64,000 bases of DNA from Streptomyces poonensis (GTDB taxonomy: Bacteria > Actinomycetota > Actinomycetes > Streptomycetales > Streptomycetaceae). The stretch spans positions 1,475,241 through 1,539,240 of the forward strand of contig NZ_BMVW01000001.1 of NCBI RefSeq assembly GCF_014650915.1. The letters are read 5' to 3'. Shown piece after piece: positions 17,991 to 26,151 of the stretch; positions within the stretch are counted from its first letter, which is position 1; each line of letters starts with the position of its first letter. The position numbers and the translations under genes are program-made. The notes under the pieces are model-generated. The model ran no database searches. It saw only the letters and a program-made list of their open reading frames with translations, and had not been told where the DNA came from.

Positions 17991-18461
17991 TCAGCCGGCG
18001 TCGTGCGCGGCGGCCACGTCGAGGACCCAGGTGACGCCGAACCGGTCGGTCAGCATCCCGAAGGCCGGTGCCCACTGCGCGGGCCCGAAGTCCTCGACCA
18101 CGGTGGCGCCCTCGGACAGCTTCTTCCACAGCTCGCCGACCTCCTCCACAGTCTCGCCGCGGAGGGACATGAAGAACGGCTCGTGGGTCAGCGTCATGCC
18201 GTTCTCGCGCCGGGTGGTACCGGCCGGGCCCGCCTCGGCACCGGCCTGGCCGGGGATGTCGTACGCCATGACGCGGAAACCATTGTCGGCGTTGTCGATC
18301 CGACCGAAGACGATCTTGTCGGCGTCGGGCAGTTCCTTGGGCATGCCGAAGTCGCCGTAGGTGACGGCGGTGAGCCGGCCGCCGAAGACGGACCGGTAGA
18401 ACTCCAGCGCCTCACGGGCGTTGCCCCGGAAGTTGAGGTGGGCGGTGGTGGCGAAAGCCAT
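17991..18461 (-). CDS. VOC family (PhnB-like glyoxalase) protein
   Basis: 156 residues with two beta-alpha-beta-beta-beta halves: HLNFRGNAREALEFYRSVFGG at the start and WAPAFGMLTDRFGVTWVLDVA at the end. This is the PhnB-like branch of the vicinal oxygen chelate superfamily. Substrate unknown; some members are antibiotic-resistance or isomerase proteins. It diverges from the WYL regulator at 18561, a frequent pairing in which the regulator controls the VOC gene. Confidence 0.88.
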   Translation of the reverse strand: MAFATTAHLNFRGNAREALEFYRSVFGGRLTAVTYGDFGMPKELPDADKIVFGRIDNADNGFRVMAYDIPGQAGAEAGPAGTTRRENGMTLTHEPFFMSLRGETVEEVGELWKKLSEGATVVEDFGPAQWAPAFGMLTDRFGVTWVLDVAAAHDAG

Positions 18462-18560
18462 GGTGACTCCGTACGGATCGAGGCGGGGTGTCGGTTCGAG
18501 TCCGAGGTTCGCAGGGGAAGGTGCCAGGTTGTGTCACCTACTCCGGGCAGAATCCGCAGC

Positions 18561-19568
18561 ATGCCGAAGACTTCCGCTCGTCTGCTGACTCTGCTGTCGC
18601 TGCTGCAGACCCGCCGCGACTGGCCCGGCACCCTCCTGGCCGACCGCCTCGGCATCAGTCTGCGTACCGTGCGCCGTGACGTCGACCGCCTCCGCGAGCT
18701 CGGTTACTCCATCGCTGCCGTGAAGGGACCCGACGGCGGCTACCGGCTCAGCGCGGGCACCGAGCTGCCGCCGCTGCTGTTCGACGACGAACAGGTCGTC
18801 GCACTCACCGTCGCCCTGCGGACCGCCGCGACCCGGCCGGACGACACCCTCGCCGAACCTGCCGCGCGGGCGCTGAACACCGTCCGCCAGGTCATGCCCG
18901 CCCGGCTGCGCCATCGCATCGACGCCCTGCGGGTCACCGCCGTGGATCCGCCCACCACACGGCCGTCCGCCGCGGTCGGCAGCGACGTGCTGCTCGCGCT
19001 CAGCGCCGCCGTGCACGCCCGCGAGGTCCTGCGTTTCGACTACGTCAGCGGCAGCGGAAGCGGGTGGACAACCGAGGAGCCGCCGCGCCGCGTCGAACCC
19101 CACCACGTCATCACCTGGGACGGGCGCTGGTACCTCATCGCCTTCGACCTCGACAGGCAGGACTGGCGCACCTTCCGCGCCGACCGGATCACCCCGCGCA
19201 CCCCCACCGGCCCCCGGTTCACCCGGCGCGAGCTCCCCGGCGGCGGCGACATCACCACCTACGTCACCGGCGTCTTCCGCGGCTCCACCGACGACTCCGG
19301 GGACTGGCCGTGCCGGGGGACGGTGATCCTCGGTCTGGACGCCGCCACCGTGGCCACCTACACCCGTGAGGGCCTCGTCGAGGAGCTCGACGACGGTCGC
19401 TGCCGGCTCACCCTCGGGTCATGGTCCTGGACGGGCCTGGCCTCGGCTCTTGCCATGTACGACGCCGAGATCGAGGTGGTCGGCCCGCCGGAACTCGTGG
19501 ATGCCTTCGCTCAGCTCGGCAAACGTTTCCTGCGTACGGCGAAGGGGTCCCCCGCTACCTCGCCATGA
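18561..19568 (+). CDS. YafY-type HTH-WYL transcriptional regulator
   Basis: 335 residues from ATG 18561. The N-terminal HTH (LLTLLSLLQTRRDWPGTLLADRLGISLRTVRRDVDRLRELGY) is followed by a WYL domain with HHVITWDGRWYLIAFDLDRQDWRTFRADRI. WYL domains sense nucleic acids or nucleotides in several regulators. The gene is transcribed away from the VOC gene and its 3' end overlaps the DUF397 gene by 14 bases on the opposite strand. Likely controls the divergent VOC gene (inference). Confidence 0.9.
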   Translation: MPKTSARLLTLLSLLQTRRDWPGTLLADRLGISLRTVRRDVDRLRELGYSIAAVKGPDGGYRLSAGTELPPLLFDDEQVVALTVALRTAATRPDDTLAEPAARALNTVRQVMPARLRHRIDALRVTAVDPPTTRPSAAVGSDVLLALSAAVHAREVLRFDYVSGSGSGWTTEEPPRRVEPHHVITWDGRWYLIAFDLDRQDWRTFRADRITPRTPTGPRFTRRELPGGGDITTYVTGVFRGSTDDSGDWPCRGTVILGLDAATVATYTREGLVEELDDGRCRLTLGSWSWTGLASALAMYDAEIEVVGPPELVDAFAQLGKRFLRTAKGSPATSP

Positions 19569-19749
19569 GCACGAAAGCGGACCAGGAAGCGGCGGAGAAG
19601 ATCAGCGGTGCCGCTTCGGGCGCCTTGCTGTCGCGGACGGGGACTATGCCGGGGTAGCCGTCGGCGACCTCGACGCAGTTGTTGTCTCCCCCGTCGCTGT
19701 AGCTCGACTTGCGCCAGGCGGCGGTGCTGAGGTCGGGGGTGGACTTCAT
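19555..19749 (-). CDS. DUF397 domain protein
   Basis: 64 residues, starting MKSTPDLSTAAWRKSSYSDGGDNNCVEVADG, the defining pattern of DUF397. It ends with APLIFSAASWSAFV. The ATG overlaps the stop of the XRE gene (ATGA). DUF397 proteins are partners of XRE-DUF5753 regulators in Streptomyces development (the WhiJ-type pairs) and some behave like antitoxins. Here the regulator gene is frameshifted, so this partner may be left without function or may be expressed by reinitiation. Confidence 0.9.
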   Translation of the reverse strand: MKSTPDLSTAAWRKSSYSDGGDNNCVEVADGYPGIVPVRDSKAPEAAPLIFSAASWSAFVLMAR

Positions 19750-20556
19750 GATGTGTGCTCCTTCAGAACGCCCCGGATGAACGTCAGCGAGTCCGCCGGG
19801 GACAGCGCCACGTCTCGGAGCCGATCGTAGGACAGACGGTGGCGGGTGACATCCTCCGCTTCGTTCATCAACACCCCGAGGCCGTTGCCTTCCTTGTAGG
19901 CAACGGCACTCCCGGACTCCTGCCACAACAGGGTCAGCGATACGTCCATGCCGTGAGGGCCTGCCGTGAAAGGCAGCACCTGGATGACGACGTTGGGCCA
20001 CATCGCGGCCGTCTCGATGCGGAGCAACTGATCCTCCCAGGTCCTCGCGGTTTGCGAGGGGCGCCGGAAGGCGTACTCGTCGACGACGAAACGGACGTCT
20101 GGCACGGGACAGCGGTGCAGCAGGAGCTGCCGCCCCAGGCGGGCGGCCACCTGTTCGTCAATTGCTCCCGTCGTTGTCACCCGTTGTCTGGCCGCCAGAC
20201 AACACCTCACGGGCGAAGTCCTCGGTCTGCAGCAACCCTGGGACGCCCAGCGTGAATTTGTGCATGACCCGCGCCGTGGCCTCAAGCCGCATGAACTCCT
20301 TGTACTGATCCTTGTAGGCGTCGTGCCGAGCTACCTTCCACAGCTGAACCAGCAGGTCACCCGACCCGTAGAACCGGTCCAGCTCCTCCATCACCGACAC
20401 CTTCGACAGCCGCTGCCCCGACTCCAGACGGCTCAGATAGCTCTTGCCGTAAGACGTCTCCTGCGCCAACTGCCCGAGCGACTTCCCGGCCTGCTCCCGC
20501 AGATACCGAAGCGCCCGCCCCAGTCCAGCAAGCCCATCGTCAACCTTTTCCCCCAC
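19746..20556 (-). pseudogene. Frameshifted XRE-DUF5753 regulator
   Basis: From GTG 20556 the first frame encodes an XRE helix-turn-helix (YLREQAGKSLGQLAQETSYGKSYLSRLESGQRLS) and the first part of the DUF5753 sensor domain up to LLQTEDFAREVLSGGQTTGD, then stops at 20158. The rest continues in another frame as AIDEQVAARLGRQLLLHRC and runs to the normal end at 19746. A single extra base in GGGAG near 20165-20170 explains the shift. Undoing it gives about 269 residues, a normal length. It is either a real mutation or a sequencing error. The gene had a DUF397 partner directly downstream. Confidence 0.8.
20183..20203. promoter_or_regulatory. Perfect palindrome inside the XRE gene
   Basis: Arms GTTGTCTGGC (20183-20192) and GCCAGACAAC (20194-20203) are perfect complements with one central base. 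The same GTTGTCTG half-site recurs at the gene's own promoter (20570). Confidence 0.5.
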
Positions 20557-20569
20557 GTCACCCCTCCCC

Positions 20570-20590
20570 GTTGTCTGGCGCTCAGGCAAC
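20570..20590. promoter_or_regulatory. Possible operator upstream of XRE gene
   Basis: GTTGTCTG (20570-20577) and CAGGCAAC (20583-20590) form an inverted repeat with one mismatch, 14 bases before the GTG start of the XRE regulator. Autoregulation is a reasonable guess. Confidence 0.45.
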
Positions 20591-20683
20591 ACCAGACCTC
20601 TTCCGCAGCGTACGCGCCACCAGTGACGATCGGAGCACGAACCGTAATCGCCGCTCGTCACCCGCACCGAGAAGGGAACCGAC

Positions 20684-21001
20684 ATGCGCGTACGTCTCGC
20701 CGAAGCCTGCGAGTTCGTCCTGCTGGTCCTCCTGCGGGCGCTGCTGCCCGCCCGAGGGCGGCACCGATCCGTCGTCGTACCGGCCCAGTCCCCGGCCTGC
20801 TCCCCGCCCGTACGCCCACAGGCCACCCACGACGCACAACCCCGCGAGTGGGACACCCCCCTCGTACGCCCCTACCTCCTCACCCCGGACGAGCGCCGCG
20901 AGCGCAAGCTGCAACGCCGGCGCCGCCAGGCCCTCTGGCTGGCCACCCACGGCATCGACGTCGGGCCCCGCCACATCCACGGGATGGAGGTCTCGGCATG
21001 A
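20684..21001 (+). CDS. Small hypothetical protein (Streptomyces XRE-locus type)
   Basis: 105 residues from ATG 20684. It has a hydrophobic stretch near the start (EFVLLVLLRALLP), a disordered middle, and a basic tail TPDERRERKLQRRRRQALWLATHGIDVGPRHIHG. This pattern is common in genes next to XRE/DUF397 loci in Streptomyces, but no function is known to me. Its stop overlaps the next gene's ATG (20998-21001), so the two are coupled. The gene diverges from the frameshifted XRE regulator. Confidence 0.65.
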   Translation: MRVRLAEACEFVLLVLLRALLPARGRHRSVVVPAQSPACSPPVRPQATHDAQPREWDTPLVRPYLLTPDERRERKLQRRRRQALWLATHGIDVGPRHIHGMEVSA

Positions 21002-21285
21002 CCACGAACCTGCGCCTGCTCCCCTGGACCACACCCGAGGGCAAACCCTGCTACCTGAGCTCGGACGGCGGTGACAGCACACTGTCCCGGCTCGCCGACG
21101 ACATGGAGGCGGCCCAGCTGGCCTCGGGCGAGCAAGTGCTCGCTGGGTCCAGAGCAGTGCTCGCCGATCCGAAGGCCGGTGAGCGGGCGATGCGCTTCGC
21201 GCTCACCAGGGCGACGGAGTGCCTGGAGGACGTCATCCGGATCGCGGTCAGCCGGGGCGAGCGCGTCCCAGGGGGCGAACAGTGA
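20998..21285 (+). CDS. Small hypothetical protein
   Basis: 95 residues starting MTTNLRLLPWTTPEGKPCYL. The middle is helical (SRLADDMEAAQLASGEQVL) and the end is ECLEDVIRIAVSRGERVPG. No membrane segment. It is translationally coupled to the gene before it by an ATGA overlap and recurs in Streptomyces next to XRE regulators as far as I recall. Function unknown. Confidence 0.65.
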   Translation: MTTNLRLLPWTTPEGKPCYLSSDGGDSTLSRLADDMEAAQLASGEQVLAGSRAVLADPKAGERAMRFALTRATECLEDVIRIAVSRGERVPGGEQ

Positions 21286-21383
21286 CACCGCCGCTCTCGT
21301 CCTCCAGCACCCGGCACCCATCACGCCCTACCGTGTACCTCCGGTCACCACACCCCGCCCCCGCCGGAGAAGAGAAACCGATC

Positions 21384-21710
21384 ATGGCCCACGAGGTGGA
21401 TCCGAACTCCTGCGAGAGGACTCCCGAGGCGATCCGCGCGGCCCTGCAACGGCGGCCCGACTGGTTGCGGGCCTTCGAACAGGACTGGCTCAGCGCGGCG
21501 GCGGACTTCGACCGGTCGGCGCTCGACGCCGTGACCGACAAGTGGTTCCCCTTCGCCTGCGCCTGCGCGACGCCCGGTTATCTGGACGAGGTGGAGCAGG
21601 CGGTCAAGCGGATGACCGAGGGCGACACCGAGGGCATGGTCTTCCGCGACACGGACGGGAACGCCTACGACGCCGACAACCGGCCCATCGACGCGAGCAG
21701 GCCAGGGTGA
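21384..21710 (+). CDS. DUF6247-like small protein, possible antitoxin
   Basis: 108 residues from ATG 21384. RTPEAIRAALQRRPDWLRAF and DWLSAAADFDRSALDAVTDKW correspond to segments of the 16266-16613 product, so these are two copies of one family. The C-terminal third is acidic (EGDTEGMVFRDTDGNAYD). It overlaps the next gene by GTGA. The order, small size and pairing suggest antitoxin followed by toxin; this has not been shown. Confidence 0.7.
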   Translation: MAHEVDPNSCERTPEAIRAALQRRPDWLRAFEQDWLSAAADFDRSALDAVTDKWFPFACACATPGYLDEVEQAVKRMTEGDTEGMVFRDTDGNAYDADNRPIDASRPG

Positions 21711-21946
21711 GCGCGTACGCGATCAGATACGTCGACCGCGCGGCTCAGCGCAGGGCCGCGTTGCAAGCGCCTCAGCGTGCGTCGCTGGAGGCGCTGGAGA
21801 AGCGGCTCAGCCTCAATCCGTTCGGCGCGCCCGCGATCAGCAACCGGGACAACAGCTGGTCGGCGTCGTTCACGGGCGGCTTCATCACGTACGTCGTATC
21901 CAACCGGCATGTGGTGATCAACGTCATCGACCTGGTGGCTCCCTGA
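21707..21946 (+). CDS. RelE/ParE-like small protein, possible toxin
   Basis: 79 residues from GTG 21707. The N-terminal part is helical and basic (YAIRYVDRAAQRRAALQAPQ, then ASLEALEKRLSLNPFGAPAI), followed by three beta-strands (SWSASFTGGFITYVVS and VVINVIDLV). This size and helix-helix-sheet order fits RelE/ParE toxins. The upstream DUF6247-like partner overlaps its start. Catalytic residues of mRNA-cleaving RelE are not obvious, so the activity is open. Confidence 0.65.
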   Translation: MSAYAIRYVDRAAQRRAALQAPQRASLEALEKRLSLNPFGAPAISNRDNSWSASFTGGFITYVVSNRHVVINVIDLVAP

Positions 21947-22048
21947 TCACCCCAGGCCTCCCGCAACAACCCGGCAACCTTTCCCCCCACGGCTCCCACA
22001 AGCAAGTGACCCCACTCACCCCTCACTTGACCGGACCGGGAGCAGCCC

Positions 22049-24175
22049 GTGGATGAGACACGCGATGAGACCCCCAGCAAGGCAGCCCGCAGCAAGGCAC
22101 GGCACCGCAGGCGGCGGACGACGGCGGTGACGGCCGGGGTGCCGCTGGCCGTGGTGGCCGCGGCGGCGCTGGCGTACGGCAACGGCTTCGGAGTGTTCGG
22201 CGAGGGCTCGCAGGCCCATGCCGACACGGTCGCCGACGTCGCCACGGCCGCCTGGGCCACCGACGTCGCCGACGGCTTCGCCTCCGTCAACGCCCTCGGA
22301 CAGAACGGCACGTACGGCGGGCGGGACGGCAAGACCGTCACCGTGAAGACGCTCGCGGATCTGGAGAAGTACGCGACCGCCGCCGAGCCGTACGTCATCG
22401 TCGTCGCCGGGACCATCAACATGAACCCGGTCGGCAAGGAGATCAAGGTCGCGTCCGACAAGACGATCGTGGGGTCCGGGACCTCCGGGCACATCGTCGG
22501 CGGCGGCTTCTTCCTCGGCTCCGGCGTGCACAACGTGATCATCCGGAACCTGACGATCCGGGACTCGTACCAGGGCACCTGGAACGACAAGGACCACGAC
22601 TTCGACGCCATCCAGATGGACGGCGCCCACCATGTCTGGATCGATCACAACAACCTGCGGCACATGGCCGACGGGCTGATCGACAGCCGCAAGGACACCA
22701 CCTACGTGACCGTGTCCTGGAACAAGCTGAGCAACAACAACAAGACATTCGGTATCGGCTGGACCGAGAACGTCACCGCCGATCTCACCATCCACCACAA
22801 CTGGTTCAGCGACACCGAGCAGCGGAACCCCTCCGCCGACAACATTGCGCACGCGCACCTCTACAACAACTATCTGGAGGACGTCGCCGGGACGGACATC
22901 GCCTCCTCGTACGGCAACTACGCGCGCGGCGCCACCAAGATGGTCCTGGAGAACTCCTACTTCCAGGGCATGAAGAACCCCGTCCAGAAGGACAGCACCG
23001 CCGCCCTCGTCCAGCGCGGCAACGTCTTCTCCGGGACGAGCGGGCGCAACGAGAGCGGCGGTACGGCGTTCGACCCGAAGTCGTACTACAGCTACACGCT
23101 GGACAAGGCGGCCGATGTGCCCGCGCTGCTCAAGGCGGGCGCCGGGCCGCGGAGCACGATCGGTACGACGGCCACGGCGGCCACGACCGCCACGGCGTCC
23201 ACCAAGGCGGCCGCCGCCACCACCCTCACCGTCGCCAAGGACGGCTCCGGCCAGTACTCCTCCGTCCAGGCCGCCGTGAACGCCGTGCCCGCGAACAACC
23301 CCTCCCGCGTGGTGATCTCCGTCAAGCCGGGCACCTACCGCGAGCTCGTCAAGGTGCCCTCCAACAAGCCGCACGTCACCATCCAGGGCACCGGGAGCAG
23401 CCGCAAGGACACGGTGATCGTCTACAACAACGCCGCCGGTACGCCGAAGCCGGACGGGTCCGGTACGTACGGCACGGGCGGCAGCGCCACCGTCGCCGTC
23501 GAGGCCGACGACTTCCAGGCCCGCAACCTGACCATCCTCAACGACTTCGACGAGAAGGCGAACCAGTCCCTCTCCGGCCACCAGGCCGTCGCCCTGCGCA
23601 CCGCCGCCGACAAGGTGTTCCTCGACGGCGTCATCGTCGAGGGCGACCAGGACACCCTGCTCCTGGACACCGCGTCCAAGGACAAGCTGGGCCGGGTCTA
23701 CATGAGCAACTCGTACGTCATCGGCAACGTCGACTTCGTCTTCGGGCGGGCCACCGCGGTCATCGACAAGTCCGTGATCACGCTGAAGAAGCGCTGGGAC
23801 GGCACGTCCGCCGGGTACATCACGGCGCCCAGCACCGCCGCCAACCGCAAGGGCTTCCTCATCAACCGGACGACCGTCAACGGTGATGTGTCCGCGTCCT
23901 CCTTCTACCTGGGCCGTCCCTGGCACGCCGGTGGCGACGCCACCCTCGACCCGCAGACCACCGTCCGGAACAGCACGCTGAGCTCCGCGATCAAATCCAC
24001 CCCGTGGACCGACATGAGCGGCTTCTCGTGGAAGGACGACCGGTTCGCCGAGTACAAGAACACCGGGGCCGGGGCGGGGAGCGCGAGCAGCAACCGGCCG
24101 CAGCTGACCGACGCCCAGGCGGCGGACCAGGAGGTCGCCGACTGGCTGGGGGACTGGACGCCCACCGCTTCCTGA
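22049..24175 (+). CDS. Secreted pectate lyase-pectin methylesterase fusion
   Basis: 708 residues from GTG 22049, with GGGAG six bases before it. A basic RHRRRRTT and hydrophobic stretch ending QAHA-DT is a signal peptide of about 57 residues, possibly Tat. Residues 60-365 are a family 1 pectate lyase (VWIDHNNLRHMADGLID, then TTYVTVSWN). After an Ala/Thr linker (AATTATASTKAAAATT), residues 390-700 are a family 8 pectin methylesterase with DFVFGRATAVI, YITAPS and YLGRPWH. One chain could both demethylate and cleave pectin. It stands alone between the TA-like pair and a convergent ABC exporter gene. Confidence 0.92.
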   Translation: MDETRDETPSKAARSKARHRRRRTTAVTAGVPLAVVAAAALAYGNGFGVFGEGSQAHADTVADVATAAWATDVADGFASVNALGQNGTYGGRDGKTVTVKTLADLEKYATAAEPYVIVVAGTINMNPVGKEIKVASDKTIVGSGTSGHIVGGGFFLGSGVHNVIIRNLTIRDSYQGTWNDKDHDFDAIQMDGAHHVWIDHNNLRHMADGLIDSRKDTTYVTVSWNKLSNNNKTFGIGWTENVTADLTIHHNWFSDTEQRNPSADNIAHAHLYNNYLEDVAGTDIASSYGNYARGATKMVLENSYFQGMKNPVQKDSTAALVQRGNVFSGTSGRNESGGTAFDPKSYYSYTLDKAADVPALLKAGAGPRSTIGTTATAATTATASTKAAAATTLTVAKDGSGQYSSVQAAVNAVPANNPSRVVISVKPGTYRELVKVPSNKPHVTIQGTGSSRKDTVIVYNNAAGTPKPDGSGTYGTGGSATVAVEADDFQARNLTILNDFDEKANQSLSGHQAVALRTAADKVFLDGVIVEGDQDTLLLDTASKDKLGRVYMSNSYVIGNVDFVFGRATAVIDKSVITLKKRWDGTSAGYITAPSTAANRKGFLINRTTVNGDVSASSFYLGRPWHAGGDATLDPQTTVRNSTLSSAIKSTPWTDMSGFSWKDDRFAEYKNTGAGAGSASSNRPQLTDAQAADQEVADWLGDWTPTAS

Positions 24176-24202
24176 CGTCCTGACCGGGCTACCGGCCTGT
24201 GG

Positions 24203-25927
24203 TCAGCCCGCCAGACGCGCGTACGTCCCGTGGCGCACCCCCGCCAGCTCGGCGTGCGTGCCGCTCTGCACCAGGCGGCCCCGGTCGACGACGAGGACGC
24301 GGTCGGCGTCCGGGGCCAGACCCAGATCGTGCGTGATCATGATTGTCGTACGGCCGGCCATCAGCCGGCGCAGCGGCCGCACCACCTGCCGGGCGGCCAC
24401 CGCGTCCAGGCCGGCCGTCGGCTCGTCCAGGACCAGGACGGGGGCGGCGCGCAGCATCGCGCGGGCGATGGTGATCCGCTTGAGCTGGCCGCCGGACAGG
24501 GCCGCCGCGCCGGGGGCGATGAGCGTGTCGTACCCCTCGGGGAGTGCCGTGATGAAGTCGTGGGCGGCGGCGTCCCGCGCGGCCCGCTCCACGTCCGCCT
24601 CGCTCGCGTCCGGGCGGCCGCAGGCGATGTTCTCCCGGATCGTGCCGTTGAGGATCAGCGTCTCCTGCGGCAGGAGCGTGACGTTGTCCCGGAGGAACTC
24701 CAGCGGTACGTCCGTGAGCGGCACCCCGTCCAGGGAGATCACGCCCGCCGACGGGTCGTAGAAGCGGGTGAGCAGCTTGGACAGGGTGGACTTGCCGGCG
24801 CCGCTCGGGCCCGTGATCAGGACCAGTTCGCCGGGGGCCGCGGTGAACGTCACGTCGCGGACCGACGCGCTCTCCGCGCCCGGGTAGCCGAAGGACACAT
24901 CGTGGAAGGCGACCCGGCCGCGTACCGGCCACGGGGCCACCGGAGCAGCCGGGTCCGTGACGGCCGGGCGGGCGTCCAGGATCTCGCCGAGGCGTTCCGC
25001 GCCCGCCGTCGCGGCGGTGAGCGTCAGGCCCAGCTGGCCGAGGTTGCGGACGGGCGGGTAGAGGTAGCCGATGAACGCGGCGAAGGCGAGCAGCTGGCCC
25101 AGCGTCATGCGGTCGGCGGAGATCTCCCAGACGCCGAGGCCGATCACCGCGAGCACGCACAGCGTCTCGACGACCTCGACGAACTGCTCGTACATCTCGC
25201 TCAGCCGGGCCCCGCGCACCGATGCCCGCATCCAGGCGCGGGCCTCGCGGTCCAGGCGCCGTTCCTCGTCACGGCGGCGGTTGTACGCCTGGGTGAGGAC
25301 GATGTTGCCGAGGGACTCCTCGACGACCGACGTGATCGCGCCGTCGGCCACCCGCTCGTCCTGGGACGCCGTCCTGATACGGCCGGAGAAGCGGCGGGCG
25401 GCGAGCAGGAACAGGGGCGCGAGGACGAAGGTCGCCAGGGCCAGGTCCCAGCGCAGGTACAGGGCCGCGCAGGCGTAGAAGACGGCGGAGAAGGCTGCGG
25501 CGAGCGTGCCGACGACCCCGGAGACAACCATCTGCTCGATGGCCTCGACGTCCCCGGTGAGCCGTTCGACCAGGTCACCGCGGCGGTGGCGCTGGAAGAA
25601 GTGCGGCGGCATGTCCTGCACATGCCGGAAGACGCTCGCCCGGAGGCGCAGGACGAATCTCTCCGCGGTCCAGGTGGCGAGCGAGTTGCCGAGGTAGCCG
25701 ACGAGCGCGCCGAGCACGGCGACGGCGAGCCAGGCACCGGCCGGGCCCCAGAACGCGGAGAGCGAACCGGCCGCCAGGGCGTGGTCGGTCAGCTCCGCGA
25801 ACAGCAGGATCGACGCGGTCTCGGCGAGTGCGGAGACCACCACGCAGGCCACGATCACCGCGAGCCATCTGCGGTCGCCGCGGGTCAGCGGCCAGAAACG
25901 GCGGAAGGCCTCGCGGACTTCCCTCAT
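24203..25927 (-). CDS. ABC exporter, fused membrane and ATPase domains
   Basis: 574 residues from ATG 25927 (MREVREAFRRFWPLTRGDRRW). Six membrane helices (about 20-320) are followed by an ATPase domain with Walker A GPSGAGKST, Q-loop LLPQE, signature LSGGQ, Walker B VLVLDEPTAGLD and switch ITHD. This is a half-transporter that should work as a homodimer, of the lipid, peptide or drug exporter type. There is no peptidase domain. The gene for a 40-residue lysine-rich peptide lies directly upstream on the same strand, but a strong terminator hairpin stands between them. Confidence 0.92.
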   Translation of the reverse strand: MREVREAFRRFWPLTRGDRRWLAVIVACVVVSALAETASILLFAELTDHALAAGSLSAFWGPAGAWLAVAVLGALVGYLGNSLATWTAERFVLRLRASVFRHVQDMPPHFFQRHRRGDLVERLTGDVEAIEQMVVSGVVGTLAAAFSAVFYACAALYLRWDLALATFVLAPLFLLAARRFSGRIRTASQDERVADGAITSVVEESLGNIVLTQAYNRRRDEERRLDREARAWMRASVRGARLSEMYEQFVEVVETLCVLAVIGLGVWEISADRMTLGQLLAFAAFIGYLYPPVRNLGQLGLTLTAATAGAERLGEILDARPAVTDPAAPVAPWPVRGRVAFHDVSFGYPGAESASVRDVTFTAAPGELVLITGPSGAGKSTLSKLLTRFYDPSAGVISLDGVPLTDVPLEFLRDNVTLLPQETLILNGTIRENIACGRPDASEADVERAARDAAAHDFITALPEGYDTLIAPGAAALSGGQLKRITIARAMLRAAPVLVLDEPTAGLDAVAARQVVRPLRRLMAGRTTIMITHDLGLAPDADRVLVVDRGRLVQSGTHAELAGVRHGTYARLAG

Positions 25928-25973
25928 CGTCGGTCGGTTCCTTTCGTACGCCGCTGTCGCGGGCGGACATGCC

Positions 25974-26018
25974 GAGGCGGGGTCCCCGGAAAGCGCGTTC
26001 GCTCGGGGACCCCGCCTC
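25974..26018 (-). terminator. Strong terminator after the 40-residue peptide gene
   Basis: GAGGCGGGGTCCCCG (25974-25988) is the exact reverse complement of CGGGGACCCCGCCTC (26004-26018), a 15-bp stem with a 15-base loop. It begins 11 bases past the peptide gene's stop on the minus strand and 47 bases before the ABC exporter ATG. Confidence 0.8.
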
Positions 26019-26028
26019 GTGGCGTGTG

Positions 26029-26151
26029 TCAGCCCTTGTGGGAGACCGGGCGGCGCTTCGGGGCGGCCTTCTTCGCGGGCGCCTTCTTCTTGGGGGCCGG
26101 GGCGGCCTTGCGGGCGGTCTTCTTCACCGGGGCGACCTTGTGGAAGCTCAT
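26029..26151 (-). CDS. 40-residue lysine/alanine/proline-rich basic peptide
   Basis: ATG at 26151 has an excellent ribosome binding site (GAGGAGA). The product begins MSFHKVAPVKKTARKAAP and ends RRPVSHKG, with APAKKA and PKKKAP repeats: 15 of 40 residues are Lys, Arg or His and only a few are hydrophobic. It resembles the lysine-rich tails of histone-like proteins, so nucleic-acid binding is possible. The upstream region is unusually AT-rich and a strong hairpin ends the transcript. An ABC exporter is encoded next, which raises the other possibility of a secreted peptide, but no leader or modification enzyme is seen. Confidence 0.7.
   Translation of the reverse strand: MSFHKVAPVKKTARKAAPAPKKKAPAKKAAPKRRPVSHKG

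Noticed and set aside
26029..26151. Lantibiotic-type precursor interpretation of the lysine-rich peptide
   Set aside because: No cysteines, no leader-like acidic half, no modification enzyme, and a terminator separates it from the ABC exporter.
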